DNA of 64,000 bases from Acanthaster planci (lineage: Eukaryota; Echinodermata; Asteroidea; Valvatida; Acanthasteridae), in the NCBI RefSeq assembly GCF_001949145.1, contig NW_019091490.1:220983-284982 (forward strand), written 5' to 3'. Shown piece by piece: positions 31,101 through 43,028 of this stretch (position 1 is its first letter; each line of letters opens with the position of its first letter). A model generated the notes under the pieces. The model was not told where the DNA came from, searched no databases, and saw only the letters and a list, made by a program, of their open reading frames with translations. The position numbers and the translations under genes were made by a program.

Positions 31101-34100
31101 CTGCTCGGTCAGCATATATAAAGTAGTCCATTACAACTCTGTGGACATTGTCTGTTGTAAATGGCTCATCCTACAGAACATTTCACTTTGCTAGTACTCC
31201 TCAATGGGAGACGCAATTGCAGTAAAGTGCCTTGCCTATGGACACAGCCCAGACACACGTCATTAGTGTTTATGTTTACAAGTGATGAGCACGTTGTTGT
31301 TTGTGTGAACAGAATTGCTGCGGCCTGCTGGACCTTCCACTTTGCCAAGAGACTACTCGAGACCATCTTCGTCCATCGCTTCTCCCATGCCACCATGCCG
31401 ATCTTCAACATCTTCAAGGTTCGCTACCAACCTGGACTTTGGAGTTCCCTACTTTGAAGTGGTGCTCGAGATTTTGATGCTGAGATTGAAAGGGAGCACT
31501 GTTTGGTTTTGTAAAAAGATCCCTGAGAAATCAGCTGTATACAGGCTTTGACAAACCTTTAACGAAGGCAAAAGCATGATGACTAGTTTTATAGTTGCGT
31601 CAGTCCTTACCCAACAAAGGTGTTTTACTCGAAACTTTTTATAAAGTTTGATCCAGCCTTTTTACATCTTGACTTATGTGATAAATGCAAAGGGTAAAGT
31701 CGTGATTAGACATTTTCCAACCATCGACCTCATTTTGCCAAACAAAAGTGGATAAAATTCTGCACAAGACAGCTCATGTCACCTTGATCAGGGGCAGTCT
31801 AACATAGCAGGAGGCCCAAACACTTCTTGTGTTCAAGATTCACACCGAATTTCACTCTCTCTCTGAACCTTTCCACAAGCGTAATAGAAAAAGCACTGGT
31901 GAAGTGAGGAACCAATCAGCACCAGTTTTCTTCTTTCCTCTCATCAATTTTGGTTTGTTTTCTCATTGTAGAATAGCTCCTACTACTGGGGATTTGCGGC
32001 TTTTGTCTCGTACTTTATCAACCATCCGTTGTATACTCCACCAGGTGAGCATCTCAAATGTACATAATCTCCACAGGTTATGAGAAGAAACCACGTGCTG
32101 TAAACGAAGTATGAAAATAGTTTTATTCATCCATCTGATCTGCACTGCCCTCGTGGAGTGGTTTTATTCATCCATCTGATCTGCACTGCCCTCGTGGAGT
32201 GGTTTTATTCATCCATCTGATCTGCACTGCCCTCGTGGAGTGGTTTTATTCATCCATCTGATCTGCACTGCCCTCGTGGAGTGGTTTTATTCATCCATCT
32301 GATCTGCACTGCCCTCGTGGAGGGACACCTGGTTTGGAAATGTGCCTCTCTAACTGCTACATTGAAACTGTTAGTCACCGTTTTGGTATTAGAAGGAGAA
32401 ATGGTATCATTCCTATTGATTTTATAATGCCTCACCGACAAAATTGAAGGGGGCCGAAAGGCTTCAACTACGGTTTGTGGATTTCTGTTAATTGTCCTCA
32501 GAAGCCTACCACGTTTGGGGTGGAAGGGTCAAGGTCACAGTAGTTTAAATGGTAGATTTCTTGAAATCCCAAATTGAAGTCCTTGTTACAGCATTAGATT
32601 GATGGTGCATTTCCATTAACGCATCATTCTTCTGGTGTCTCTGCAGCCGGAGGGGACCTTCAGATCTACAGTGGGCTTGCTGCCTTCCTGGTAAGAAATA
32701 TCAAACTTTCAAGCCTTTGTTGAGTTGAGTGACCATTTGGAAGGAATGTTCAGTCATATGATCTTTCTACTTGAGTTGATGGATCCTCGTATTGTCAGTT
32801 TTACTGTTAACTACCAACGCTGTCGCTGTAACTCTGGGCAATGTGAATTGCACTTGAAAAGCACCTGTTTGATAAGTCAGCTCACTAAAAATGCTTGCCA
32901 CAGACAACATGGCATAACATCGGTGCAGTAAGCCCGAAGGAAACTCAAATTTAAATGCTTAAGTTTGTAAGGTTGCCAGGTCACTAGATATTAGGAGGCA
33001 TCTTGAGAAAGAAATGTTTCTGTTACCACTGAATGCTCTGTGCAGGAGCGCTGTATATCCCATGTGGAAGTTCACTGTTCTGCAGGTGCATTCCTTATGG
33101 AAACACCCAAGTTTTGTGTACAGGCACATACATCATTTTTTTCCATTCAGGAACGAGTGACATTCCCAAGTTGTTTTCAGTAGGAGCAGCAAATGTTTCC
33201 AACAGGAACGGGCCGTGTTTGTTTGAGTGTTTTTAAGCATTCCAACCATCAAGTTGCTCTCATATTCAACTTGAACTCACAAGGGATTCGCTCAGTGTTG
33301 CTGACCTCAAATTCTGTGTCGCAAACTTTGATCATGCCCTCAGGTCTGTGAGCTGGGTAACCTCAGCATCCACGTGGCCCTGCGCAACCTGCGTCCACCT
33401 GGCACCAAGGAGCGCCGCATCCCTAAGCCTACCTCCAACCCCATGACGTTCCTCTTCAGCATGGTCAGCTGCCCCAACTACACCTACGAGACAGGGGCCT
33501 GGATCGCCTTCAGCGTCATGACCCAGTGCCTTCCAGGTGAGAGAACCCTTTCCCAGAACCCATCGTCAAAGTCGAGTACTCAGTCGCATCTAGGCGAGTG
33601 GTGACAAAGGAATGTCAGTGTTAAGGCACCTTTCCAATAGGCCTGTCAGCACTTACGGCAATCGCTACCGCGGTGATTTTGAGGGCCTAACGCAACGCAC
33701 ACGTGTGTTATGTTAAGGGAGTTGATTTCTGTTTCTGTGAGAGTACAAGCATCGTGTTTGCAACGCGCTAAAAAAAGGTACATATGGAAAGGTGCCTTTA
33801 CAGATAAGGCGTGAAAAGCTCAAGGCTCACATCGAGGCTTGGATATTTGTGATTACTTATGAAGTAACAGGCCCACTTTGTTTTCTTGCGTCCTTTCCTA
33901 CGGAGCCGGTGGGGGTCCACAGTCCTTTCAGCAACTCATAAAGTGTGGCATCATTAGTGCAGAACTTGGCCATGGGGGCGTCCTAGCGGCGGTCAATGCT
34001 TTGAAGCCAGTCTGACCCAACCATGACCTGACCTGTAGTGGCATCAAACCACAAAATGGTTGACACCCTCGCCAAGAAAAAAAAATTTGAAATTGAATTC

Positions 34101-34252
34101 TTGTGTGATTTATCCTCCCCCCAGCTGTTCTCTTCGCCGTGGCCGGCTTTGGCCAAATGGCCATCTGGGCCCTTGGCAAACACCGTAACTACAAGAAGGA
34201 GTTTTCCAACTACCCGCGACAGCGCAAGTCGATCCTTCCATTTCTCCTCTAA
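28168..34252 (+). CDS. TECR: Very-long-chain enoyl-CoA reductase (11 exons)
   Basis: TECR catalyses the last step of the ER fatty-acid elongation cycle, reducing trans-2,3-enoyl-CoA with NADPH, and is a multi-pass ER membrane protein. Exons: 28168-28173, 28781-28831, 28997-29048, 29536-29580, 29938-30041, 30726-30838, 31313-31418, 31972-32044, 32647-32690, 33344-33536, 34125-34252. All borders are AG/GT, phases agree, and the total is 304 aa plus stop (human 308). The N-terminal ubiquitin-like part (MDIKILDSR to KLYFKDLG) is followed by membrane segments and the steroid-reductase-like core: [55 protein letters not shown]. It ends KSILPFLL, like the vertebrate protein. The first coding exon holds only ATG-GAT, a choice based on the donor GTAAGT and phase, so the start is slightly less certain than the rest. 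Confidence 0.95.
29075..29265 (+). mobile_element. tRNA-type SINE, copy 3 (best B box)
   Basis: It lies in a TECR intron. GGCTCGAACCCC is a near-canonical pol III B box. It is followed by GTGTCCTTGGGAAAGATACT, TTACC, CCTGGGAGTGTAAATGGGTC and CCTGTGTAGG, the block order of copies 1 and 2. It is on the same strand as the host gene. Confidence 0.72.
31188..31262 (-). mobile_element. SINE body fragment, reverse orientation
   Basis: Read on the minus strand it contains GTGTCCATAGGCAAGGCACT, TTACTGC and GCGTCTCCCATTGAGG, the body of the same SINE type without head or tail. It ends about 50 bp before TECR exon 7. Confidence 0.55.
32121..32322 (+). repeat. Tandem repeat, 5 copies of a 41-bp unit
   Basis: The unit (TTTTATTCATCCATCTGATC, TGCACTGCCCTCGTGGAGTG, G) occurs at 32121, 32162, 32203, 32244 and 32285. 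The copies look identical to me; the last one breaks after TCGTGGAG. It lies in the TECR intron after exon 8. Confidence 0.95.
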
Positions 34253-34909
34253 CTCTCCCCCCGACGTGTATTCCAGGGAGGGGAAAATCAAAACGTCTCC
34301 GAACTCGGCATCGGTTTGGAGTAATTTGGTGTTTTTTGGTGTGTGTCTGTGTAATGCAAATTTTACAATCGTAACTTGCTAGTATGTACTCGTTTGTAAT
34401 GTGACCATTTTTGAAAAAAAAAATCGTTGGTACGTTACGTTTGTGATTTGCAAGGTGCCTGTTTCACATGTGAATGCTGTGATGTTTACACACATGAATT
34501 TATGATTTGGTGTGAGGCCATTTTAACTGAAAGTACATGATAATTGAAATTTATTGTATCAAAACTGTTTTTTGATTGTTTAGTGGAATTGTTGGGGAAA
34601 TATCAGTGAAAAACCGAACCATCATCACAAATTGATTCTAACAGTGTCCTACTGCAGCCTAGCTGGCTTGTCTCGAACCAAGCATAATTAGAAATTTGTC
34701 CCAACTAAACGTTTGAAATTACTTGCTATTTTGATTGAATCACACAAAGGTCACATTGTCTTTTCAAGGGACTACAATTTTCACGATGTTTGGCTTCCAT
34801 GTAGTGGATGTGTGCAAGAAACCATTTGTGAAGTTCACCTGTTTTTGCACATCTTCATCCGCATTCTTTTTTTCTCCATACTTTGTGCTTGTGACATGCA
34901 TCTCATATA
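34253..34909 (+). other. TECR 3' UTR/flank
   Basis: AT-rich sequence following the TAA stop, with no coding signal. No canonical AATAAA lies close to the stop; the first clear ones (35610, 35789) are beyond the mobile element at 34910. Confidence 0.4.
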
Positions 34910-35109
34910 TAGTGTTGTATTTGAGTCTGTCACGAGTCCCTGCAAGTCCCTGTAAGTCCGTCAATGACATTTAGTCACAAGCCATTCAAATGAGCTATGA
35001 TGAAAGCATTCTTTTGTCATCACTCACCCTGTTACTCATGACTTGCCTTGTGAAGGGACTCGTGACTCAACTTGTGAAAGGACTTGTAGTGGACTCAAAT
35101 ACAACACTG
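34910..35109. mobile_element. hAT-like mini-element, 200 bp
   Basis: The ends TAGTGTTGTATTTGAGTC and GACTCAAATACAACACTG are inverted repeats, 17 of 18 bases paired. The flanking octamers CTCATATA and CTCATTAA match at 6 of 8 positions, consistent with an aged 8-bp hAT target duplication. The interior holds AAGTCC/GAGTCCCT-like short repeats in both orientations. The terminus CAGTGTTGTA is shared with the larger element at 51718. Confidence 0.7.
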
Positions 35110-38100
35110 CTCATTAAACAGTGCAAACGTTTGTGATAAGTGCATGCGGTAATTTTTGGTGGGACTAGGTGACAGCTACATCTTGGCCTGCTGTTCGTCT
35201 AAAATTGGGGTTACAGCGTTAACTTGGTTAACCGTACAGGGATCTTGTATTGTGGTACTCGTTAAGAGACAACGGTTTCAATGTTTGGACAGTCACAGAC
35301 AGTGCACAGTTTTGTCCATTTCCCCCTGCCAAATTACATAGACATATCTGCGCCAGTTGATAAAAAAGACAGTTCCAGACTGTGTGGTTTTGCATAGGAG
35401 GTTTGAATTGAAGTGTCATGTGAGTAAAAAAAACACAGGGTAGAACTCTGATTCAGCACTCAGCAATCAAAATATTTAAAGAACAAAAAAATGACATTTT
35501 GGCTGATGGCCTTTTTTTGTCCACACCCAAAACTTCAGGGAGTATTTTTTTTTTTGGGGGGGGGAACATGCACGCTCGGCAGTGCCTCTGAATTGGCCCT
35601 TAGCCAGTGAAATAAAGCCCCTCCACCCTCCCGAGATCCCTCTAGGGGTTGCCAGAAAGCACCTGGGCCAACAACTGTCAAAGCCCTGGGCTTTGCTGGA
35701 CACGTGTTCAGGTTGATGAGCCAAGAAGGTGGCTGAAAATGATGACACATACTTACTTTTTCTCCTTGTCGACCATGCTGTAGGCCAATAAAACACAAGA
35801 TCTCTGTACCCCTTTAATCCCAAAGAAATGGCAGAAACATCACGCCGGTTACTGTTCAGGAGAAAAATATCAAGAAAGTGCTTTCATTACGTAGCTCAAG
35901 TGTTTCATTCTGCGTCACAATTCTAGTTTTTTTTAGGTTGGCAAATTGTAGATGGCTTTCAGGACACTTGACAACAGCGAAATTCACAAAGTGTTTACAA
36001 AATATCGTGCAGCTATGAAAATACCAAGTTGTAAGATGCCACACTGTAATACTTCATGACAGTACCTCCCTCTTTAAACGCAGATGGTGCAGATGGGTAT
36101 TTTGAGGCAAACCCTGTCACTACCCAAGGGTGAAGCTTCCACAAATTTCAGTCACTCGCACAAAACGCATGGGAATAAGAAAACCGTCTGTAGGCAGGCA
36201 AGCCAGGACTTGCAGAGGACTCTGGCGATATGTGGCACGTTAACGTTTGTTGCAACTTGCACCGTCATCACATTGTATCTGTCACGTGAAGAATCTCCAC
36301 TGCAGTAGCTACATTGTGTGTTTGCCCAGAACCCACCCCTGTAAATAGGGCCTCACGATCCTGGAAAGTGGGGTAACTGAAGGGGGATGGGGTACATTCT
36401 ACCCCCACTCAGGGCCTGTGCCCCCATGTACCACCCACCACCTCCTCAGAAATTAGAGAAGGGAAAAGTCTGGTGATCGTCCACCTTGATCAGCATTTTA
36501 ACTGTGATTTAACCCATTGAGTGTCCCCTCCAGAAAATGAGGGGCCCCAAGTGCCCGCACCCCCTGCAAATATACTCCAGTTATTCCACTTATCCTGGAA
36601 TACCGTGGTATCCTGGCCCCCAGTACAACTGGGGGAAAACTTGAAGAAAATTTGTGGCTTTTTTCCCCAAAATGTTGCAAAGAAATATGGATGATTTCAG
36701 TTTCCAGAGCCTACCCTCTAAGTTAACCTCCAGCTGTCTGACGGAGCATTTCTAGATGTGTCCTTCCTTTGTATTTTCCTTATGAAATTACTCACTCTGA
36801 CTGCAAGTATTTGGTCTAGTTAAATCCAATTCATATGGCACACCATTGGATATTGTTAAAATTCCAAGGCTATATTGTGCACATAATGTACACCATTTAG
36901 TGAAAGAGCTGCATTTCATAGATACCAAATGATCCATAGAAATCTACATGTATTTCAAAGAGTTATGGCATTAACTAATCTCGGTAAAGTGTGTTCGAAA
37001 ACAGATTTACATGTATTTATATTTTATCAAGCAGGTCTAATTTATGATAAAGTCTACTTCAAGTAATTGATCCATATCTTGCGAATTATCATCAGAAAAG
37101 CCCCCATCTTCCCAAAAGTTTATAGTGGAGCTATAAAAAAGGAGGTCCGTGTTATGGATGTGGGTCACCTCGCCCCTAATCACTTCGCTCCGTCGCCACT
37201 TCTCCCCATTTTCACTTCGCTCCACCAATTATCGTTCATTCTGTTCTTTAGTAGTCAGAGAGGCATCTGCCCAGATGGAACAAATGGAAACATCGACGTT
37301 CAGCATCCTTACTCTATGGTTTGAGGAGCAACCAAATAACGGTGGGAGAATCCAACTTTCAATTGCCAAAACATGCTTTCGATTTCCCAACAACCCTAAT
37401 ATTTGGCGAGACCTTGCATGTTTTTCCAGTTACATTTGCAACATTTGAAAAGCCTGACCTCTGCTAATTTCATGAGTCCTTTTCGTGTTGCGCTGTGCGC
37501 TCGCTGTGGTAAAAAACACGTGCGCAAAGCGCTGGTTCCCGCCGCGCTGCACCCATGCAAGAGGATGCGTGATGGAGTGTGGCAGCCAGTCTATTCATGC
37601 CGCGGCGACCTACATGTACGTGACCTCACGCATCGAAAAAAATCGATTTAGCAAGATTTCTGAGAGTGAATTCACAGAATTCAGTATCTTTTCTATGTGA
37701 CTGTGTGTGTTAGGTTGTTTTGCTTGAAGCGAGCATGTCTCCACCATCGGCATTAAGTGAATGCCGTAGAGTTTTTCTGTATACATGTGTAACTCTATCA
37801 TGATGTCGTTTCAATTGGAACTGTCCTCTCTCTACCATTTTTTGAAGGGGCTTATAACACACTCGAGTTCGGACGGGGCAAAATGGAAATTGGGGATGTG
37901 GAGATGGGGCGAAGTCACTGTAAACCCGTGTTATAATTAATGACTTCCCACCTACGTTAAGTTTATAGTTCCTAAATGAAAAATAGAAGAGGAAATCCGG
38001 TATTTTAGACACGATTTTTAATTTCAGCAACAGCTGCTAACTGAATCCGGAAGTAGTTAAAACGTGCGGAATAGAAAGAGTTAACTGGAAAACTTGGCTT

Positions 38101-38580
38101 GGGGCCTTTTTCATGTGCGTTTGACTCATGCTGGAATTGTTTGACCAAAACGTTTGCTTTTTTCCAATGGATTTTTACGGTGGATTGCAATAAATTTCAT
38201 TAGCTTAAGTGGTTGTGTTGCGTTGTGTTGCTTTATAAGGACCTTGGAGCTCCATGGTAGTGTACGAAACGCCACCCCTTTTCCGTGAATTTACGAAGTT
38301 GAGGAATCGAGCCCAACGGTTTATCGAGCCAAGCTCAGTTACTAAGCCCAAATTACCTTCAGAGTCGCTGATATATCGGCAAAGATGACAGTGTCAACCC
38401 AATTCCACTGAATTCAGGTCTTTCAGCGCAATCCCCTTCCGAATGTTCTTTTTTCTCAAAAATTAAATGTACAAGGTGGAAATTGTAAATCGGAGATCGG
38501 GGCTCCAATTCCGAATGTAAAATTCATTACCAAGTACAAATCGGCTTTATGTCGTGCAGTCAAAATCCAACTTCAGGGTT
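35110..38580. other. Non-coding stretch between convergent genes
   Basis: No exon with family motifs is seen. There are poly-T/G tracts near 35545-35565 and C/G-rich islands near 36340-36640. Open frames of 60-115 codons on both strands look like chance. Confidence 0.45.
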
Positions 38581-38582
38581 AC

Positions 38583-38730
38583 CGATTGCTACGAGGTGAG
38601 GCTCGGGACTTCTGTCACTCGGAGTCTGGCTTCGATTCCAGTGGGGTGCAGTGGCGTAGCCACGGGGGAGGGGGGCAGTGCCCTACAAATTCCCAGTGGC
38701 CCCGCCCCCCAGGTTCCCCTCACTAAAAAA
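38583..38730 (+). mobile_element. tRNA-like SINE head followed by a GTGGCGTAGC-type repeat
   Basis: TCTGGCTTCGATTCCAG is a good B box preceded by a weak tRNA-like stretch (GAGGTGAGGCTCGGGAC). It is followed at once by CAGTGGCGTAGCCACGGGGG and an A-run at 38725. It is either a short SINE with a poly-A tail or two juxtaposed fragments. It is unlikely to be a functional tRNA because no complete acceptor pairing is visible. Confidence 0.45.
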
Positions 38731-39099
38731 AAAAATCTATAACTTATTGATATCAGTTTTTAAAAAGGTCGGGAAAGTTTGTTTAAAAATTCAACATTTC
38801 GCAATGATCCGAAAAAAAAACACAAAAGGGAAATTAGTTTTTGAAAAATTTCTAAAAACTTGCTTTTCTTCAACCAAATCAGCAAAATCATAACTTGATT
38901 CGATTGTAAATATTTATGAATTAATTGGATTTCCGCTGGGGGACGAGTCAACGGAAATCTGCCTCCGAGGAATGGTAATTTCGGTGTACCTTGTTAATGT
39001 GTAAAATAGTTCAAAGCATGTTAAACATTATTTCATCACTGATCTTTATCATGACTATTGTGGGCTTGGACCCACCTGGCCCATACACAGTGGTGTAAA

Positions 39100-39560
39100 T
39101 TTGTGATAGAAATTGGGGTGGGGGTGGGGGATGGGCAAAGGTGGGGGGGGTTCACTTGCCCGGCCAAGAAAATTTGAAAATATTGAAGATGGCATATTTA
39201 TGACTTTTAAAATTGTTTTGCCTCTTGAGTGATAATGAATGCATTCTAGTCGTTGAAAGTCTGAAAAATTCTTTAAAATCCACTTTATTTTTTTTATACC
39301 CAGCAAGAAATTGTCCAATCCCTATACACATTCCAGACTATTGTTACTTAACACATCCCCCCCAAGATGTCTGAAAGGAATTCCCCAGATTCCTACGAGA
39401 CAATGACCAACACAAAGCAGGGGGGGTTCTCTCCGTCTCATACCTTGCTGCATATGTATTTTTTTTGCTCCCAGCAAGAAAGTATGGTGGGGGTGACTCA
39501 ATATCCCCCCACCTCAAAAAGGGAGGGGGTATATACCCCAACTCCCCTCAGGACAATTTT
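39100..39560 (+). repeat. G-rich dispersed repeat, copy 2
   Basis: GAAATTGGGGTGGGGGTGGG, then CTTGCCCGGCCAAGAAAATT and later AAAAAGGGAGGGGGTATATA-CCCC parallel copy 1 in the same order. The middle differs. Confidence 0.6.
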
Positions 39561-40166
39561 CGACAAACAAATTCACGCTAATTCAGTGAAGACGTGCAAG
39601 TCGTCAAGCAAACTCGCCCACAGTACAGAATGCCTTCACTGACATTTGTTCGCACTCGCATATGCAGGATTCCCCTGGTTGAAACAAATCACACTAATAC
39701 GCCATACGAGAAAATAAACTTCAGGTTTTGTTACAAAATGTTTTAATAAATTTCAACACTCCTGTGGGGTTCACAAGATACATGAAATGAATATAAATTA
39801 CGCACGCTGCGTTTATTTTTAATTATACTGTTACAGTTCTACTAAATTAGAAAAACTACATTTCGTAGATCACAATGCCTTTATTTCGCCACTGCATGTT
39901 AAATCATAAATGCATTTCGTGACTGTTAAGTTATGACACACAATATTAGTCGAGTGTGACGTCGCGTGAAATAGATTAAAAACAAGTGGCACGCCAGGAA
40001 AAATGAACTCGTTTCAACCGTGCATGTATTGCAGACGTTTACGCACCGACATCCCTGGATTTAACCATGACAATAAGCCTCGCTAGTAAAAAGGAATTCT
40101 AATTTAAAAAGTGGTCCAGTCTTCATGATGAGTTGACCTTTCCATCTGCACAGGCTTTGCGTGGTA

Positions 40167-40254
40167 GCCGTCTTGCAGGGTAGTACTCTTGTTCCACAGC
40201 GAAACTACCTTTGTGCACACCCTGTGGAACAAAAGCACTGGCCTGCAAGATGGC
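40167..40254. repeat. Inverted repeat, 33-bp arms
   Basis: GCCGTCTTGCAGG-CTCTTGTTCCACAG on the left pairs with CTGTGGAACAAAAG-CCTGCAAGATGGC on the right, around a 22-bp loop. It may be a foldback remnant or a stem in a transcript of the neighbouring minus-strand gene. Confidence 0.6.
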
Positions 40255-43028
40255 AGTCATGCAAACCCTCTATTCAAGAAAGTACAAATGCGCAGACGGA
40301 TCGAGAAATTGAAAACGGTTGAACTTCTCCATGATATAGTGTATTTCCCCTTTGGGGATTTACATCCAGTGACAAGTTAATATCTCTCACAATTATGTCC
40401 CATGAATGTGCTGCCGTGTTCATACAAAAAAATGGGAAAACCGCGAAGTTTTTCCTCCCCTTCACTGAAGGTCTAGCGTAAACGTACAAGGGTGACGACA
40501 TCCGATGAACGCCTGGCTGTATGCGTGCATTTCTGCACACATCAGGTTCATCGACGGCCAAGGACCCATTTTCACCATGGTTTCTACAGCGTTGCTAAAG
40601 TACGTATTCATTAATTTCTGCCTGCCCAGCCTCCGTAAGTCCTTTCCGGACACAATTTCCTTGACACACCAACAAATCCTCACGTGGATTACAGTATCTT
40701 GGCGTCGGCCACCAATCACGTCCACCACTGCACAGAATGGTACAACCATGACTCACCAACACTCCAAATATTCTTCTCACTGTCGACCCTTTTAACACTA
40801 TTTTTGAATTCCTAAAAGCCGTAGAGCAGCCAAACAGGAAATCTGTCCTAACAATCAATTTACTTTATGTAATGTAACATCACGCAGGCGAACAGTATAC
40901 CACCAAAAACTCGCTTCAGAATCTTTCGGGTTTGCTTGGTGTTTTTGGTATGAAAGTAAGTTCAACAGAGCTTTCATTCATCAATTCACAACCACGAGCG
41001 ACATGTAGTTTACAAAAGGTACTGACGACAAAGCAGCTCCTTCAATGCATACGTGTAATTTTAAATTAATACCCTAAACTGTCCTTTTAATATTGCTACA
41101 CCAAAAGGGCAAACTTTAATTCCATAAATCTCTCTATGAACAAATGTACACATTATGATACAAACTTCCTTGGCAATGTGCTCGTGGGACCCCATTCATC
41201 TCAATACAAAGGTCTATCAATCATCTAATACAGATTTCAGATTTTATAAATTATACTAAAACGATAGCTGACATTCCTCAAGTTTTCTTCAGTACTACCA
41301 TAAAAGACTCGACACACAAGCACTGGCATACCATTATTGGGAGACCGCAGACACCAATGGGTACTCCCCCCCCCCAAAAAAAAACACAGTGTTGATGCCT
41401 GCACATAGTAATAGGTTTACCTTGACCTGCTACGGAGGCACAGCCAAATTTTCCAGACGAAATCATTCTTATTCTGTGCTTGCACTTTTTCCTCATTGCT
41501 GACAGTGACACGAGTGTTTCTACATGTCTGTATACGACAGCAGAACGATCGTGTGGTGAATGCCAGGCACCCAGGGGCAACTCAAAATCATGAATACATA
41601 CTGTGCGCGTGTACATCCATCACGAACACGCCCGTTTAACCGTCCTCCCCGAGCAAATTGTTTGATTTCGAGAAAGAAATGCTAGAAACTAAAACTCAGT
41701 TCTTTTATGAGGGAAAACACAAGTTCTAGTCTGGCAACCATAGTCTCTCTTTTCCTCACAGAATTACATCAGGTGACTTTAAGAGTACTCAATACAATCA
41801 CATAAGAATTTAAAGAAAACAGCAACACGAACATATACATTCTATGATGTAGCAGATGTGTTTTGTTCAGGGTCATTCAAACATATCTGGCTGTGCACTA
41901 GCCTTAATTTTTATGAAAAACAGTAAAACTTTTAAAACAAATCATTTCTCACATATAACACCACACGAAAGACAACATTTCAATTCAAGTGACGTATAAA
42001 CCTTTGGAAAACCCCCTGAAGCATGAAGAACACTGTAATTCTGACATAATGAATCTCGGCTGAAATCTTGACAGACAAATAAGGATAGAACTGGAACAAA
42101 CAATTTCCCAGCCCTTTTTTTTTAAATTGCCACAGTGTGAAATGTCAGACAACTTGCCTGATAAAATATGCATGAATACGCTCAATAAATATATTGCAAA
42201 ACTAGTCTTCTTCCTTGAGGACCAAAATTAAAAAAAAAACAACACTTTGTCTTCCTGTTTGCCTGCATTGTCGAACAACTGATTTTTTTTCCCTTTGAGA
42301 GTACCTTTTGAGACAACTCTCAAAAAAACCCAAAACAAACTACATGTAAGTCGTTCAAAGACAAAAAGTAATCTACTGTGTCTACAATGCAGATCATACA
42401 ACAAGCAAGAGTGGTGTTTTTTCAAGGCCCAAACTGCAGACAGAAGCCTTCAGGAAGGGTGATTCTGATGCCCAGCCACGAAAAATAAAATCTCTTGAAA
42501 TGTGCTCCGACCATTACAAAATTTATGTACAATATGATGATACAAAACTGAAAGGAAACAAAACAGTTGTGCATGTTGACAGTCTTCAAGGCTGAAGTCT
42601 GGCATGGACTACCAACGTACTTAGGTGCTTTGCTAATACCACAAATATTGAAAAAAACATCTTCATGTTATCTTGAGTGTGTTCACACGCGGCTCCGGGG
42701 ATGCTATGACACTGGCAATAAGTTAATCTGCTTTTGAAGTCCATTGTGAACAAAATAAAAATAAACTCCTCCTCGGTCAATGTGGCAGTTTTGTCTTTAA
42801 ATTCCCGCCTGAAATTTTCCAAGGGATTTCCTAACGACTAAGAACAGCACCATGCGAACGTGGTATGATAATACACAAAAGTCTCACATAAAATTGAGCA
42901 TATTTGCGGTTTGTCTGCTGACTGGCAAAGTAAACGTTGGTAATTAAATAAGTCTTCCCTCAATTAAATGAACACAGAGCTGGCACAGCCCTTCTTTTGT
43001 ACAGCTTCAATGCGTCTGTCTGCCTTTC
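40255..43028 (-). other. 3' flank or long 3' UTR of the J-protein gene
   Basis: No recognised exons. The facing open frames at 40462-40858 do not resemble any protein I know. Minus-strand AATAAA-type signals are visible only far downstream (near 39817 and 39880), so the length of the 3' UTR cannot be set. Confidence 0.4.

Noticed and set aside
32121-32322. CRISPR-like array of regular repeats
   Set aside because: Units are contiguous with no unique spacers and lie in an animal intron; a plain tandem repeat.
33928-34291. Minus-strand frames of 83-102 codons over the TECR 3' end
   Set aside because: They overlap the last TECR exon antisense and have no recognisable domain.
38583-38640. Functional tRNA gene
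   Set aside because: The B box is good, but no full cloverleaf or acceptor stem could be paired; it reads as a SINE head.
40462-40858. Overlapping 87-96-codon frames, considered as a Harbinger-type transposase fragment
   Set aside because: I could not find a transposase signature such as a DDE context or helix-turn-helix; resemblance was too weak to report.
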